Source: Varroa destructor
Lineage: Eukaryota > Arthropoda > Arachnida > Mesostigmata > Varroidae
Assembly: GCF_002443255.2 (NCBI RefSeq)
Contig: NW_019211459.1
Span: 1,249,019-1,313,018 of the forward strand
Length of the DNA: 64,000 nucleotides
Reading direction: 5' to 3'
The position numbers were made by a program, and so were the translations under genes. The notes below the pieces were generated by a model. The model did no database searches. It was not told where the DNA came from and was given only the letters and a program-made list of their open reading frames with translations. Of this stretch, positions 25,341 to 38,029 are shown in pieces; position 1 is the stretch's first letter, and every line of letters starts with the position of its first letter.

Positions 25341-26417
25341 ATTCAACAAGTGTGTTACTTTAGTGAGGTTTATGAAAATGCACAGTAAGTAGATCTATGG
25401 GCGAAATCGGTTTTTCAAGATTACCGTCAAAAATTCTGTTTTTTTCTTCCTTTTCAGCTTGTATGCACACATTGGCATTTGATGTTCTTACAAACTGACG
25501 CGTAATCGTTGCGGCACACGCATGCCTATTTTAATGAAAAACATGACAATTGAGCTATCGACGTTATATAGACCATGGGTACGCTCTCAAATAAGAGTTC
25601 TCAACTACTGTGTTACGATAAATACAGCTTAGATTGTGTTAGAGATACACTCGTAGTAACATTGTACCATTAAGCTACCTTTGCCTGAATTTTCGTCTCT
25701 TAAGATGCCATGTTATATCCGGTTATGTCCAAGTCACCGGTGATTTTCAGTTTTTCGACGGTATCTTCGCTTCGATCAGATACGCAGATAACATACGTTA
25801 AACGCTCAGTAGCTGCAAGTTCATCACATCATCACGATTCGGCCCGAAGAGGTGGGGGCCCCATTCAAAACAAAGATCCGTGAGCTACCTTCACAAATCT
25901 CATTCCGCGTACGGTACTCCCACTTATCCTTTATGTCTCGTGGCCTTTTATACGCCACGGCGACTATAAGAATCACTCTGAACGAAAAGGAATATGAACT
26001 AACCATACTATGATGGTTGTTTGGAGCCCTTTTGTGATTCTCGATTGCTGCAGCTCAGACGGCGAATGCTGCCAGCTCAGTTCCCTGAGTGGCACCCCAT
26101 CGTAGCCCAAGCGGAGACACAACACCATTTAGGTAATGACATAAATTACTCGTGCACCATCACCGCACGCGGTCGATCGTTCGGTCTGTCATTTGCTCTC
26201 GAGTGACGACTCGTTGGCCACCACTCAACTTAAAACAACCGCTGGGCAGCGGCGCTCAACAGCAGACAGCGGCTTCTATGGAAGATATAGATGCTAGTGA
26301 TGCCTGCCATCAGTCAAGTGCCAGCTACCGAAACAGGCCTTTTACTACTACTGCTACTACCACTGCTGCTGCTGCTGCTTTTAAATTAAATACTTCAAAA
26401 ATTTTAAGTCCGAAACT

Positions 26418-26447
26418 GCCGTTAGATGGCATCATTACATTCGACGG
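26418..26447 (+). repeat. Diverged duplicate element, copy 1
   Basis: GCCGTTAGATGGCATCATTA... matches 24 of 30 positions in 26912-26941. Similarity continues weakly about 30 bp upstream (CTTCAA...TTTT...CTAGAAC-like). Confidence 0.5.
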
Positions 26448-26911
26448 CTGTCCTTGAAGCACGACGAGCATTTATGTCTACCCCCGGTAGCTAACATACG
26501 TCCATCTCACCTTTGTGTGTGCCTGAGCATCCCTTGGCAAATACCTTACCACTGAATCAGCGCGGGTAGTCCTTGTTTCTTCCAACAACATCGGCGTGAA
26601 GTTTAGCACTATCCTCAATATTCTACGTTTGTTTCTGTTGAGAGTTTCAAACAAGGGGAGCGAGGCAAAGCTGTTTTTTGACAGGCTGCCAATGTGAAAG
26701 GGGTGTAGGGTGCTTAAAGTGATTATTCTATTAGTGTTTGGCAGGATTCGATTCTACTGAACACATGTAGTAACGTTTGTTGCTTTTTCTCGGTCTTCGA
26801 GACCACTGCGCGCCACCTTTTTCCGCCCTGGCTCTCTCCCATCGCACCACACGATCGCTCCAACCGTTACTACGCACATGCACAAATTCTTCAATGTTTT
26901 CGTCTAGAACC

Positions 26912-26941
26912 GCCATTAGATGGCACCATCACATCAAACGG
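26912..26941 (+). repeat. Diverged duplicate element, copy 2
   Basis: GCCATTAGATGGCACCATCA... pairs with 26418-26447. The two copies read PLDGIITFDG and PLDGTITSNG in corresponding frames, but neither lies in a convincing gene. Confidence 0.5.
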
Positions 26942-29577
26942 ATTACTGTTACGGCAATTTTTATTAGGAATAGAATGATTTGCGTCAATAGCAACTTATT
27001 CACACTCCCCAGTCACTGCCGCCAATTACGGCTTTGATATGTTCCTCTCGGTGGCCAAACCACAGCATCGCCCTATAGCTTGGCTTCCATTGCTACCTCA
27101 AGACTGCAACCGATCAAGGGAAACGGCACAAGAAGGGGCGACGGGCCTTCAAGGACAGGGCCGTATGGGGTTAGGACCTGGCGATAACGATGTCAGCATC
27201 ACATCACAATCAACAACAAGTACTAATACTATAGGCTATCCATAGGTGACAAGGCAAATAGTCCAATTGTCGACAGTCAGGGGCCTGTCTATATGGCATT
27301 GCCTGATCGGGGAGTTAGCTACCAGCTCTCTACTGTTCGACTTTGCTCTTGTCAATGGCGGCCAATGAGCACAGGCAAAGAGTACGGGTATTAGCTGCTC
27401 GCGTGGAAAACAGCCCAGTAGGTCAAGCTGGCAGACCAACCGATGATAGTATAAGTCGACCACGACATGATCCGTAGTAAGGGATCAAGGGAATGGACCC
27501 GTGGGTTGCAGGAGTAACAACGGCGGCAGCACCCAGTTGATAAAGAAAATGAGACTCCGACGGACTCATCAATGAGAGCGTTCTTCTTATCGCTGGCAGT
27601 GAGGAAGACGGCCGGCGGGTACAACAAAACCGACGAACTAATCAGCCAGCTAACCGCGCCTGCCTGTCTTTCATCACGGCAAGGAAGCGAGATTCCGCGC
27701 TAAAGATTTCCATCGTCCCACCATAACATTTGATTCAGACAGAGAGCTCCATTTGACCATCCGCCTGGTGGCTAACCGTAGAATTTCTCCGCGTTATTTC
27801 AGTTGTGGTAAAAGACACGAAGTAGCTGAGAAAAGATTAAATGAATGCATGAAAAATAACCTAGTACAGGCCCATTTTACTGATCTGAATATGACAACAT
27901 GTTAACAATAGGTCAACATATGAACGGACCAACTTCGTAAACTGAGAATTCATTTTTTAGGTGGGAAATGTGTGACAGATATTCTCTGGCAGGAAAAACA
28001 CGTTCCAGCTATAATTAGCATTTATGCTATATAATTTAATAATAGCTTTATAATTATTACTATGTGGAAGTTTCACTCAAATTTGAACCTGTATCCTTCG
28101 AAGTATATCGAATTAACGTGTGTAGCCTTCAACTACTTTGCGAAAAGCCGGTATTTATCTAAAATCTATCATTTTTAATAAGAGAGCCTCAAAGGGTGCT
28201 GAAGCTTTTGATAGCACAGGCTTTCGATAGGCGTTCGTTATAAGGTCTCATCACGTTACTCCTCAAAGCCATTGCTGGATTGATTCACACAGTTTACCAT
28301 TATCGTGCAGCACTGTCACTGAATATGATTATTTGTTCATTCAGGACACCATGATATAATAAGGGCATTGTTATGACATTTTGCCTGAGATACATTGTAC
28401 AGGAACATCATGAAGGCATAATAACAGCGACAGTTTCACCTATGTTCTATATAATCTTCGATTCAAGCATAGCAGCAACACAGGTTGAACTGTGAGATAA
28501 AATGTCGGTATTAAACAAATAAAAGCCCGATTCACAAGTAGCTCTTTTTTTTATAACACTTATCGAGTTGAAGCTTAGATACATCTCTGGCTTCTACACT
28601 TATATATGCCAGAGGTAAGCGAATCCATTTTTCAAGCAAACACTTAATGAAGTTTAAGATGGTAACGTAATCTAGTTGGTAAGTCACCCTGATGCCGTTT
28701 TCTTATATCAGACAATGCACACCATAGCGCATATATATGTATAACGAACTAGAAAGACGCCACAATGAGCGCTAATGATGGAAGCATTTTCATTTCTCTT
28801 TTAGTCTCGTCCACCTCTAAGGTGTCTCTCATGGATGTAGACAGATACTTTACTTTGCTTGACACATCTCAACTCGGTGAAAAGTATACTCAACTCGGGT
28901 TTGCGCAGTTCGCCGGTACCGTCGTCACAGCATCGTCTGCTGCGTTTTTCACGACCTCGAAGCCACCAAACTGGCGGTGTTACGAGAGTAATAATAATAA
29001 GCTGCGGGTAGTAGATGACTTTACGACCGACTGTTGCTGTTAAGGTTATATTCCTCTAGCGGACCAACAGGGAGACAGCGTCGAAAGGAAGGCGGAGTTT
29101 CTGTTTCTGCTAGTAACAACTAGCTAGAACAAGTCGGCACTTCTGTGATCTGCGCCAGCCACGAGAGAGTGTGGCGCAAGACTTGCTCCTGTAGGCCAGT
29201 ATTTTTTTTTGTGGCTGACCGACGGCCAATGCTTAGCGCAACGTAGCTGAACTTGGATATACACGACCGATGCAGGCACCAACACACGGGCCGACTTTAG
29301 ACGGCTGCTTAAATTATGCTCGTTTATCGTCGGAATCGCAGACGCAATTACCACTAATTTATCGTAGTTGCTAGAGCTACAATGGCCTGTTGTTGTTGTT
29401 TTCCCCCGGTCTTTTGGCTATCGGTGTCGACTTGCCATCGCTGATGATACGTATTGTTGATGCTGATAATATGCAACAACAATGTCAGGTTGTAACATTT
29501 CTGTCCGCTACATACTGTGACGACCGCGGCTGGCACGAGGGGCAAGATTAAGTTCGCATCACGTATCGTTTTAAATA

Positions 29578-29605
29578 TAACGTAACGTAACGTAACGTAA
29601 CGTAA
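29578..29605. repeat. (TAACG)5 pentamer array
   Basis: Five exact copies plus a partial one. It is not the arthropod telomere unit TTAGG. Confidence 0.95.
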
Positions 29606-32600
29606 TTCTAGTTTATAACATCTCTGAGCGGAACAGACACAATCCCTAATTGTAGCTTGACAAGCTGTCCAAACCGGAGTTCAAAGCTGTCCTTACATAT
29701 CATATGCACTATGTATTGTACTTCAATAAAAAAACGTCTCGCGGTGCGTAGGACTATTGTGATCCTTAGACTACACCACGTATTCTATATATAGCTTATA
29801 TTATCGTAATAAATAAATAAACATTTCTTATACTTTGCTTCAGGTTAGGTATGCATCACATTGCGAGTGAATGCAGAATTAACCTCTGGCTAGAAGATCC
29901 AAGGATCGCTAATTTAAACCCCACTGACAATGTGTATTGTTCTATATGAAGCGAAATGGAAAGTGAAGCCTTGACACACTTTTTACCTCTCGCCCAAATT
30001 AAATTTTCGTAGTATCTTTAAAAGGCTTTCGTAAGTTGTTTCGAAGAGCGCGGAACTGTTCAACGTCCTCTATTTTTTGTTTGGCACGCGAGCGCTAACT
30101 CGAACGTCAAACCAGAAACTTATTGAACTAAAAACACTTATATGAGTAGTTGTAGGCCAGCATATATTCAGTGAAGCTAAGTTCATTTCGAGCCTGTAAT
30201 ATACTAGTAAATCGTGGCTTGTTGAAGTTCTCTCGTTTTCACTATTAATGTTTCATGACCGAGCCCCGTCAGAGTCAGTATGTTGCTCTTTTATCTAAGG
30301 ATGAGGCTCTGATTTCCGTTTAAATCTGTGCTAATTCATTATCGATAGTAACACAGATGAGCTGTTAGCTCGCTTCATTGTCCACCTTCCTAACGAAAGA
30401 ATATCTTTAAGGGGTATTTACCATTTTTTGTATATGTTCATACAGACATAGAGCTTTGTAGTATGATGATATAACTAGCGAAGAGCGGTAAGGGCGGTTG
30501 CGTTACAATTGTTATGAAACGTTAGTGATTATTTTAAAAAGGGGTATTTCGTTTCTCTCCGCAAACCTTCTTATACAGCTGAATTTATTTACACACAGGT
30601 TTGTTAGTAAGTTGATCCCAATGTGCGATACTTTAATGAATGACGTTTTGGCCTGATTACTAGTGTGTCGAGTCTGCTCAGCTGCGAACAGGATTTGAAG
30701 TGCCCTGATAGACCTTGCCCTTTTCTGTCTCTTTCAGGTTATTTTTATGGCCGTTGGAGCCTTTGCTTGTTGCCTATGCTGAACTATTACTCATTGTTTA
30801 GAGCTTCGAAGCTTAGCTATCCCATAATTCTTCAAGTTTATCTGTTCAAACCTAATTCTACTTATATTTTCTTTGTGAAGAAAACAACCTCTTTTTGGAT
30901 TTAAATTGTATCTCTCCTTCCGCTGAGCCTCAGTCTCTTGGTGCCGGCAGCTCTCACTTCTACACAACCAGGATCAATAAACATCAGCAGTAGCTCGAGG
31001 ATGCCGCATTAATTCTACCTGTCCCTAGCCCCATTTACCCTCAGAGCCATTGTGGGGTCTCCTTTTCCCTCTGCTTTACTGTGTTTTTCGTTCTGAGGTT
31101 GGCCTGTTTGCCTCTGATCTCTGACGTTCGTCGTTCTCCGTTGGCAGCCCTACTCGCTCGGGGTCTTTTCTTCATGTTGCTTCTTGTCTTCAGCAGGACA
31201 CAGGGATTACGAATGTCGTAGCCAGTATCTGCGACTGCGTGCGCGTATGTGAATCTGTATGCCACATAATGCATTTATAATACTACGTACTCTAATAGAG
31301 ACCTGCGCTCGCCCCTTGTACGTTCTCCTGGTGTCTTTCATGATCTCTTCGAGTATGTCGAGTCCGCGCGTCCCAAGAAGCATAAAGCGCCTCCGATCTC
31401 GGGCAGGAAACAAGTAGGTTTTGGCGAGACGTCTTGTCTCTTTTTGCTCCTGATCCGGCTGTGCCCCATTCATGGGACCGTCCGTTCGTTCATTCTTTGC
31501 TTCGTGTTGTTTGCTCGTTTTCCTTTTCCTTTCCCTTCCCCTTTTTTGTCTCCTACTCCTTCCACGGAAACGACGACAACAATAACAACGAGCAGCTGTA
31601 GTGGTGTTGGTAGTAGTACTAGTAACGAAGCGGCGAATGAGGAGAACGTAGCGTATCCAAGCTATGACCTGATCTGATGCTACGACGAGGGCACCCCAAC
31701 TAGTGACGTATATCACTCGCTGTGAGAGGGCTAGATAGCTTTTTCTTTATGTTGTTCAGGTTCAGTTTGTACTAATATGGCAGGACAGCATTTGCATGGA
31801 ATAGCGAGAGACTACGCTGCCAGCAGTCTGACGCGAGCCCTCCTCTGAGCCTTTTCGTCGATGTGGCTAGTCGCTGGCGAGTTGCCGGTGCTGGTGTTTG
31901 CCTGATTCCCTATTTGCTGCTAGTGTGTTCACCGCCGGCCGACCGATCGGCCTATGTGTGTCCAACTGGAGGCCTGCCTGCCTGCCTGCCCGCATGACTG
32001 TGTGCAGACACAGCCGCCTTTGCAGGCTAGCCCGGTGTGCCTGCTTGGTTCTGTCTCTGATCATCTCTGGTTCAGCGTGTGCTGCCGTGAGGTGCTGTAT
32101 AGTACACACAGAGACGATAACCACCAGAATCAGCTATAATCATAGCAGTATCCGTGGCCGGTTGTCGGCCAAGTCGTTTTCGCCATTGTCGTCATCGTTG
32201 CTGCTGCCTCCATCGGCTGCAGCAGCAGCAGCAGCAGCGCCTCCGGCCCCGTCAGCCGGCGTGGATAATAATAAATCAAACTAATGGAGAGAGATGCCTC
32301 CCCACCGGCAAGGCAAGCCCAAGCTTCAGCAAAACAGAGTAACAGAGCAAAAGCAGAGCCGGAGTAGCCCAGACCCAGCCAGCCCTAGCAGACAACCCAC
32401 AGAAAAGACTCTAAGCTGGGTTGGCTCTCGATTGAGCTGGCACGGCATCGGCGTTGCTACCGTCATGATCGCCGTCGCGCGACTAGCGGTAAATAGCGAC
32501 AACATGAAAAGGAACAAACGAACGAACAAACCGACGGCTGGCTGTGACTCAATCGACCACTACGGTACCGAGCATCAGTTCGTATTTATTATACTTGCAA

Positions 32601-33620
32601 TTCCAGACTAGCCAACTATGATTTCCTGCTGTGTGCCAGTTAGTTTGCTTAGCTAACTAGTGACATGATCGTAAAAAGCGTATCACTCAGCTTTCAGAAA
32701 ATCGTCCATGTTACAGAGCACTGGATAGCTGCTATTGCCGCCGCCACTACTACCGGCAGCGCCAGAGTCGATACTATTCTATTATACATATCTATTATAT
32801 ATATATAAAGCAATGTAACAAATGGCAGACCAAGCAACGACGAAATCGCGAGCTCGCCGCCTGACCCTCATTGGCTGTACAAGCGGTAGCAGTTATAACT
32901 GCAGAAGCAGTCTTTGTATCATTACCGTTCGTCACCATACAGTTGCCATTCACCAGAGTGTTAACACGGGTAACAACTGGTCAAACGCAGGATACGTTGT
33001 AGCACACGTCGGGTCGTGAAGGCAGTAATGACTTGTAGGAATAGCAGTAGCAGTAGCAGTATGTGGTTGTAGTATGTAATTCCGCCAGCATTCGACGTAC
33101 ATGGCTCTCTGCTGATAGAGCCAGTACGCCGTTGGACACGAGGGGCAACGGTACGAAAAAACACGACGACGAAGACAATACAACAAGTGCAGCCGCAATT
33201 GAAACAAACACAGTAATATCAACGCCCGCTGGGATGTAGAAACATAGTATTTGTATAGGTACAGATAGCCGTAGATTGTTGGACCCAGGTGGCCAAGCGC
33301 ACGGGCGAAGACAAAATTGTGATGACAAATGCCTGCGACGGTTTCAGTCGCCGCTACAAAATTGTTGCAAAGAGAATGCCGAGCGTCGGTCAAAGAAAAA
33401 GGTGATGACGAGGACAACAAAAGGCCACCAGCAGGTTAAATAGCAGTAGCGGCTCCTGGACGTCTTCGTTATTGCACCATAGCGCACACAATCCATAACA
33501 CAGCACTACCGTAGCGTTATAAAACATCCGCGACTGAAGTGGTAGAGGTAACAGAAACTAGCAGCGTCTAGCGGACGTGGTGCTTATAAATACGACTGAC
33601 CGGCTTTAGTTCAGCAAATC

Positions 33621-33640
33621 GTTATTATTATTATTATTAT
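33621..33640. repeat. (TTA)n microsatellite
   Basis: Six TTA triplets followed by a T-run. Confidence 0.9.
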
Positions 33641-34561
33641 TTTTCATTGATATTGGTGACGTTGAACTTTTTTTGTTCTATCTCTTCTTTCGTTACACAA
33701 AGAGGGAGCCGTTAGAAGAAAAAGTTCTCCTTAAAAATACGTAATCCTTTAATTCATGTAGAGCATTTTACTCCGTCTGCCAATGATGACTGGGATGATG
33801 TGAAATACGTTCAATTATGCAAGCATATATATATCCTGGACGGTCTCCCTGGGGGTGGTCCGAGGCCACCTGACAACATTAAGACCTATAGCTCTGAGCC
33901 ATTTAAATCATTCACGCTCTAATGAAATTTCTGCCTAAACCATGTGCCTAGTGCCTACATGAGCACAGATTCTCGACCCGTGCAACAATAAACAAACACG
34001 CCAAACATCTCTGTCCTCTGTTTCTAACCAATTCATTGACACCCTCTGTTTTACTGGCATACAAGGTCTTCCCCACTGAAAAGTTAGGAAAATGGAGGTT
34101 GTCAGTTTTGCGGCTCGCCAATGGCTTCTGCGGCTGACCAATGAGCGGCCCTTTCTCACCCCGTATCGCAACTAGCTGATGTGCTTTTACTGCCGTTATT
34201 CAGAGCACGTCTGGGCGAAGAGGTGCAGTGGTTCTCGAGTCGTCGTTGCCATGAGGGCAACGGCGGTACCGGTCTGGGGCAGGCAGCATTGTTACAGAGC
34301 AACACGTTCAAAGAGTCAGTCAGTCCTCTATTGGCTGTTCAGCGATACGCAGGCGAGCAGATCAATTGATTAAGCTGCGCTGGCTCTCTGCGGTCAGCTT
34401 TGCCAATAAAGTTGAGGTACCCTCACTGCTTCACCCGGCTGATAGCCCAGCTAATTGCGAATGAGGAAAGTTGGATTGCAACGCAAGTAAACGGCGATGC
34501 TGTAAATGTTCGTGTTGCCAGTTGATCACTTAAACCTATCACGCAACGTATGAATGAGCTC

Positions 34562-35130
34562 CTATGGGCTCTTGTCAACCGCCACAGCGGCAAGCTTAGT
34601 GACGATAAAGGTGGGCAAGCCTTCGACATTGAGCATACTGGATTTAGATATCAAAGAACAGCGGTTATTGATATGAACTAAAAATGTACCGGCTTTTGCA
34701 AATAAGTATTCAGTTTCAAATTGTTTTGTTGTATCCGTTTTTGGTGATCCTGCCACGCGACTCTGGCGGAAAAATTTTTAAAGCAGTTGTTAAACCATCG
34801 ATCTGAGGCCCTGTTAAGAGCGAACAGTACATTCGCAAAAACTGATCCTATAAAAAGACCTGTGATACCTCGATAGACACATACCTTAAAGACAGCTAAT
34901 AAAAACACAACCAGAACACGTTTATTTAGACAAACGTGGAGTTCTGGCGAAAAGACATATTCACCTCGTTTATTATCACTAAACTCGGTGTCACAAGACT
35001 GGAAGTTTTCTAGAAACCATATTTGAACGATTCTACCCTTCAGATAGGAGGAAACTTCGACTTCATATGACTTCATTAGCGAATCAACCGAAGAATCGTC
35101 GAGGTTACTCGGAAGCCGAAAGAAATCCAA
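34562..35130 (-). pseudogene. Overlapping minus-strand open frames, possible frameshifted relic
   Basis: One frame is open from a TTG at 35130 (first ATG is its 19th codon) to a TAG at 34678, reading SYEVEVSSYLKGRIVQIWFL and a hydrophobic VVFLLAVF segment. A second frame, open from 34756 to 34562, continues with TEYLFAKAGTFLVHINNR and more. A -1/+1 shift between them would give about 180 residues. A donor-like AAG|GTATGT occurs at 34885/34884 within the first frame. No family recognised. By a rough stop-frequency estimate, an open frame this long is expected about once by chance in the window. Confidence 0.15.
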
Positions 35131-36133
35131 CTTCGTCGAGGTATATTCGTCAAGTCAAACGTCCCAAGGGATGCAGCCTAGTTACTGGAGCCGGACCATG
35201 ACGGAGGTACTGCACGGAGCAACGCCAGCTGGCATTACGCCCTTGAAGAAGCATCTATGTCGTTAGGTCTAGTTTCTTTATTGAAGACAAGTTAGCTAGT
35301 CAAGATAAATACTTCAGGGCGGCTCAGGTCGTAGTTATAGAAAACGCAGGCGATTTTCAAGCCAGGATTTTCTCAAGTTTGCGTCGAAAGAGTTTAAAGA
35401 GGAAGTTAGCGAAAAAACATCCTCAACTTCAACCGTTAGCTCAAGGCATATGTACAAAAGTGACAAAGGGCCTTTTTTCCGCCCACACTGCCATGAAATA
35501 GATGGAATGGGAAAAACAACATGAAACCCGGTCGTGACATGAACCCGGTGCTGTTGTTGTAAGGGAGGTGTTATTCTATCTACAGCGCTGTGATCTATCT
35601 ATAGAGTTGACCGACAACGAAACCTGCCAACGAGATCGAGGAAGACACGGCGTCCCCAGGGATGCCATTGGCTGCGCACGTGGGGCCGCTAGCAACCGCT
35701 CGCATAGAAGGCGCAACATTGTCTTCCACTGGCGCCGTCTACTTTATCCAAAAAGAAGGTTTACGAAAGATCGAGAAACGCAGATCTCCGTTTCGACAAT
35801 TCTACTCGTTCTAACACAGCAGTGAGAAGAGATCCGACAATTCATCCCAAATGTTACTTTCGTACCATTACCCACTACCGGATAACTTGTTTCGTCGGAG
35901 TCTGCATTGGCTGCGTGTATTTTATCGAAATGCGTAATAACACAAGACATTATTGATTGGCTGCGTGAATATTTTAGAAAAAAAAAAAACTAACGCGCAA
36001 CGAGTTTAATATGTACATCGATCGTTGAATAGATATTTGTGCCGTTAACGGGTTCGGCCCAAATAAAAATCGTCGTCGTTGGCGCTAGTTACGTTGTTCT
36101 GCGTGATCAAGTCAGTTTACTGGAGGTCACCAG

Positions 36134-36262
36134 TGCACCGCTGGCGTCATCTGGTAGAAAGTTCCATCACCCGCTGAGTCCCATGGGGCCTTTCGGGCCA
36201 GAGGCTACTCAGCACAGCCAACTGAGTACATCTGAACCTCCCCATGGCCAGCAAGCCACCCA
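36134..36262 (+). other. Exon-like segment on the strand opposite Dfd
   Basis: A GC-elevated plus-strand frame reads GRKFHHPLSPMGPFGPEATQ then a Ser/Pro/Gln tail. It lies between possible acceptors (CAG at 36133, or 36115) and a good donor (CCCA|GTGAGG at 36262/36263). Length is 129 or 147 nt, both multiples of three, entering and leaving in phase 2. The acceptors lack a strong pyrimidine tract and no partner exon was found, so it may be chance or an antisense/nested transcript. Confidence 0.2.
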
Positions 36263-36865
36263 GTGAGGAGGCATATGAATAATTACGTTTGCTCTAGGTG
36301 TTCTGGGACGACCGCAGTACTAGCGGCGTCCGGCACCTAACTGACCCCGAAGCTGTCACGCCAGCGCAACTACTACGACTGATTCAATATTTAACAGGCA
36401 ACGTAAATAGTGAGCGAAATTGAAGTCGGTATTCCACTGAAGCAGATGTTTTCCACGAGATGCAGTACAAGTAAGGTGAAGCTGGCTTAAAAATAGCCCA
36501 CTTGTAGAACATTCAGCTTGCAAACAAATATATGCTGTTAATAAATTGCGTTTTAAAGACAGACAGTGCTGCGGATTTCGGTAGTTAGAACTGGCACGTG
36601 CCCGGTGTTAATATGTCTCTTTCATTGAGATGTACCGTAAGTGATGCTGATAAAGAAACACTAGATAGTTTGACGTACTCGAATTCGTAGAATGCTGAGA
36701 AAACTTTGTTCAGTAACGACGTCAGTTGCTTTATTAACTTATAACGGAACTTAAAGCACTGTTCAAAATATACCAGGAACAAACACCGTTAAACACCAAA
36801 CGTGAATTAGGAAGGCCTGCTTAGGCATAGAGTCTTAAACTTAGCTATACATTTGTGATTCTGGC

Positions 36866-36898
36866 AATAAATTAATTAAGCTAATTCAAATTAGATAA
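36866..36898. promoter_or_regulatory. Cluster of TAAT homeodomain cores
   Basis: ATTAATTAAGCTAATTC then AAATTAG: about four ATTA/TAAT cores in 33 bp within intron 1. Hox genes often autoregulate through such sites, but AT-rich DNA also produces them by chance. Confidence 0.2.
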
Positions 36899-37322
36899 AT
36901 CGAACAATGAATACATTTATATAAGAAGGATATTTTAAGTACATTGATTTGTCTCGATTATTTCCAATTGGCTGACAAATCCATCAAGTTCGCTAAATTA
37001 GTGCACTCCGGTCCGAACTACCGGGTATATGCTGTGTAATATACTGCCGGGTGGACGCAGCAAAAGTTGCCTGATCTGAGACACCATTTTCACACTTCCG
37101 TATCGTCATCTATTTACTGCTTTTCAGTATCGACACCCTGAGGTGTGCACTCTAAGATCATGTTTATAGAACGTTGTTTGACCTCTCAAGGTTTACTAAC
37201 TAGATTAGACTGCGTCATGCTAAAGGAGTTATCCTCATACTGTATAAGTCGGTAAAAGTTAAACTTTAGTAAATATGGGTCGAAAACATAGAAATGGTTT
37301 TGAGTGTGTTCCTGGATTAAAG

Positions 37323-37344
37323 TTTTTTTTTTTTTTTTTTTTTT
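37323..37344. repeat. Poly(T) tract, 22 bp
   Basis: Uninterrupted T run. It could be the tail of a retroposed element on the minus strand, but no body was recognised. Confidence 0.9.
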
Positions 37345-37422
37345 CGTTTTAATGAGATTATTTATAGCCTGCTGTAATGTGCATTCCAGAAACTGATACA
37401 GGACAGCAATGAGAACCAGTTA

Positions 37423-37448
37423 TATATATATATATATACATGTATATA
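37423..37448. repeat. (TA)n microsatellite
   Basis: TA run followed by CATGTATATA. Confidence 0.85.
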
Positions 37449-38029
37449 AGACCAGTTACCGTTATACTACCAGTTGTATGTATTAATACATTTAACGTTT
37501 TGTACTTGTGTTCTGCATTTCAGAATCTGAAAATATGAGATTTTCTGAACAGCTGTTACGTTGTATTTTGCATAAGGATCGCTCTCATCGTAGCAGTCAC
37601 ATACATGCACGTTTACCTTAGTCGACATCAATCATCTGCCAGCGGCGAAATGTCACTATTTAACGCCACTCCCAGTGATCCCGTCAACAGTCTAATACCT
37701 TCTATGTGCCTGACTTCATTGCGCCCCCACATATCACACAACAACAGTCGAGCCATGGCGTTCTTGTCTGCTGCTATGCTTGCAACGTGATGAAAACCGT
37801 GTCTGAACGTTAAGCACTGCGTTTGCTTATTCGTGAGTGCAGCTAGGAGAGCGCACGTGTTCAACACGCTTCGTTTCAGAACAATGAGCTCATGCCTGGT
37901 CGGGCTGCCTAAGTCTAAATCTGGTTACGAAACAAGGGAAAATCCCCTGCTATCTTTAGACCCCACTAGCACCCGCCCTAGTCTATTTAGAATTTTTCAC
38001 GGATTTTCGTTACCGCCGCCGCCACCGCC

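Noticed and set aside
29578..29605. Tandem pentamer considered as interstitial telomere repeat
   Set aside because: The unit TAACG is not TTAGG or a rotation or complement of it.
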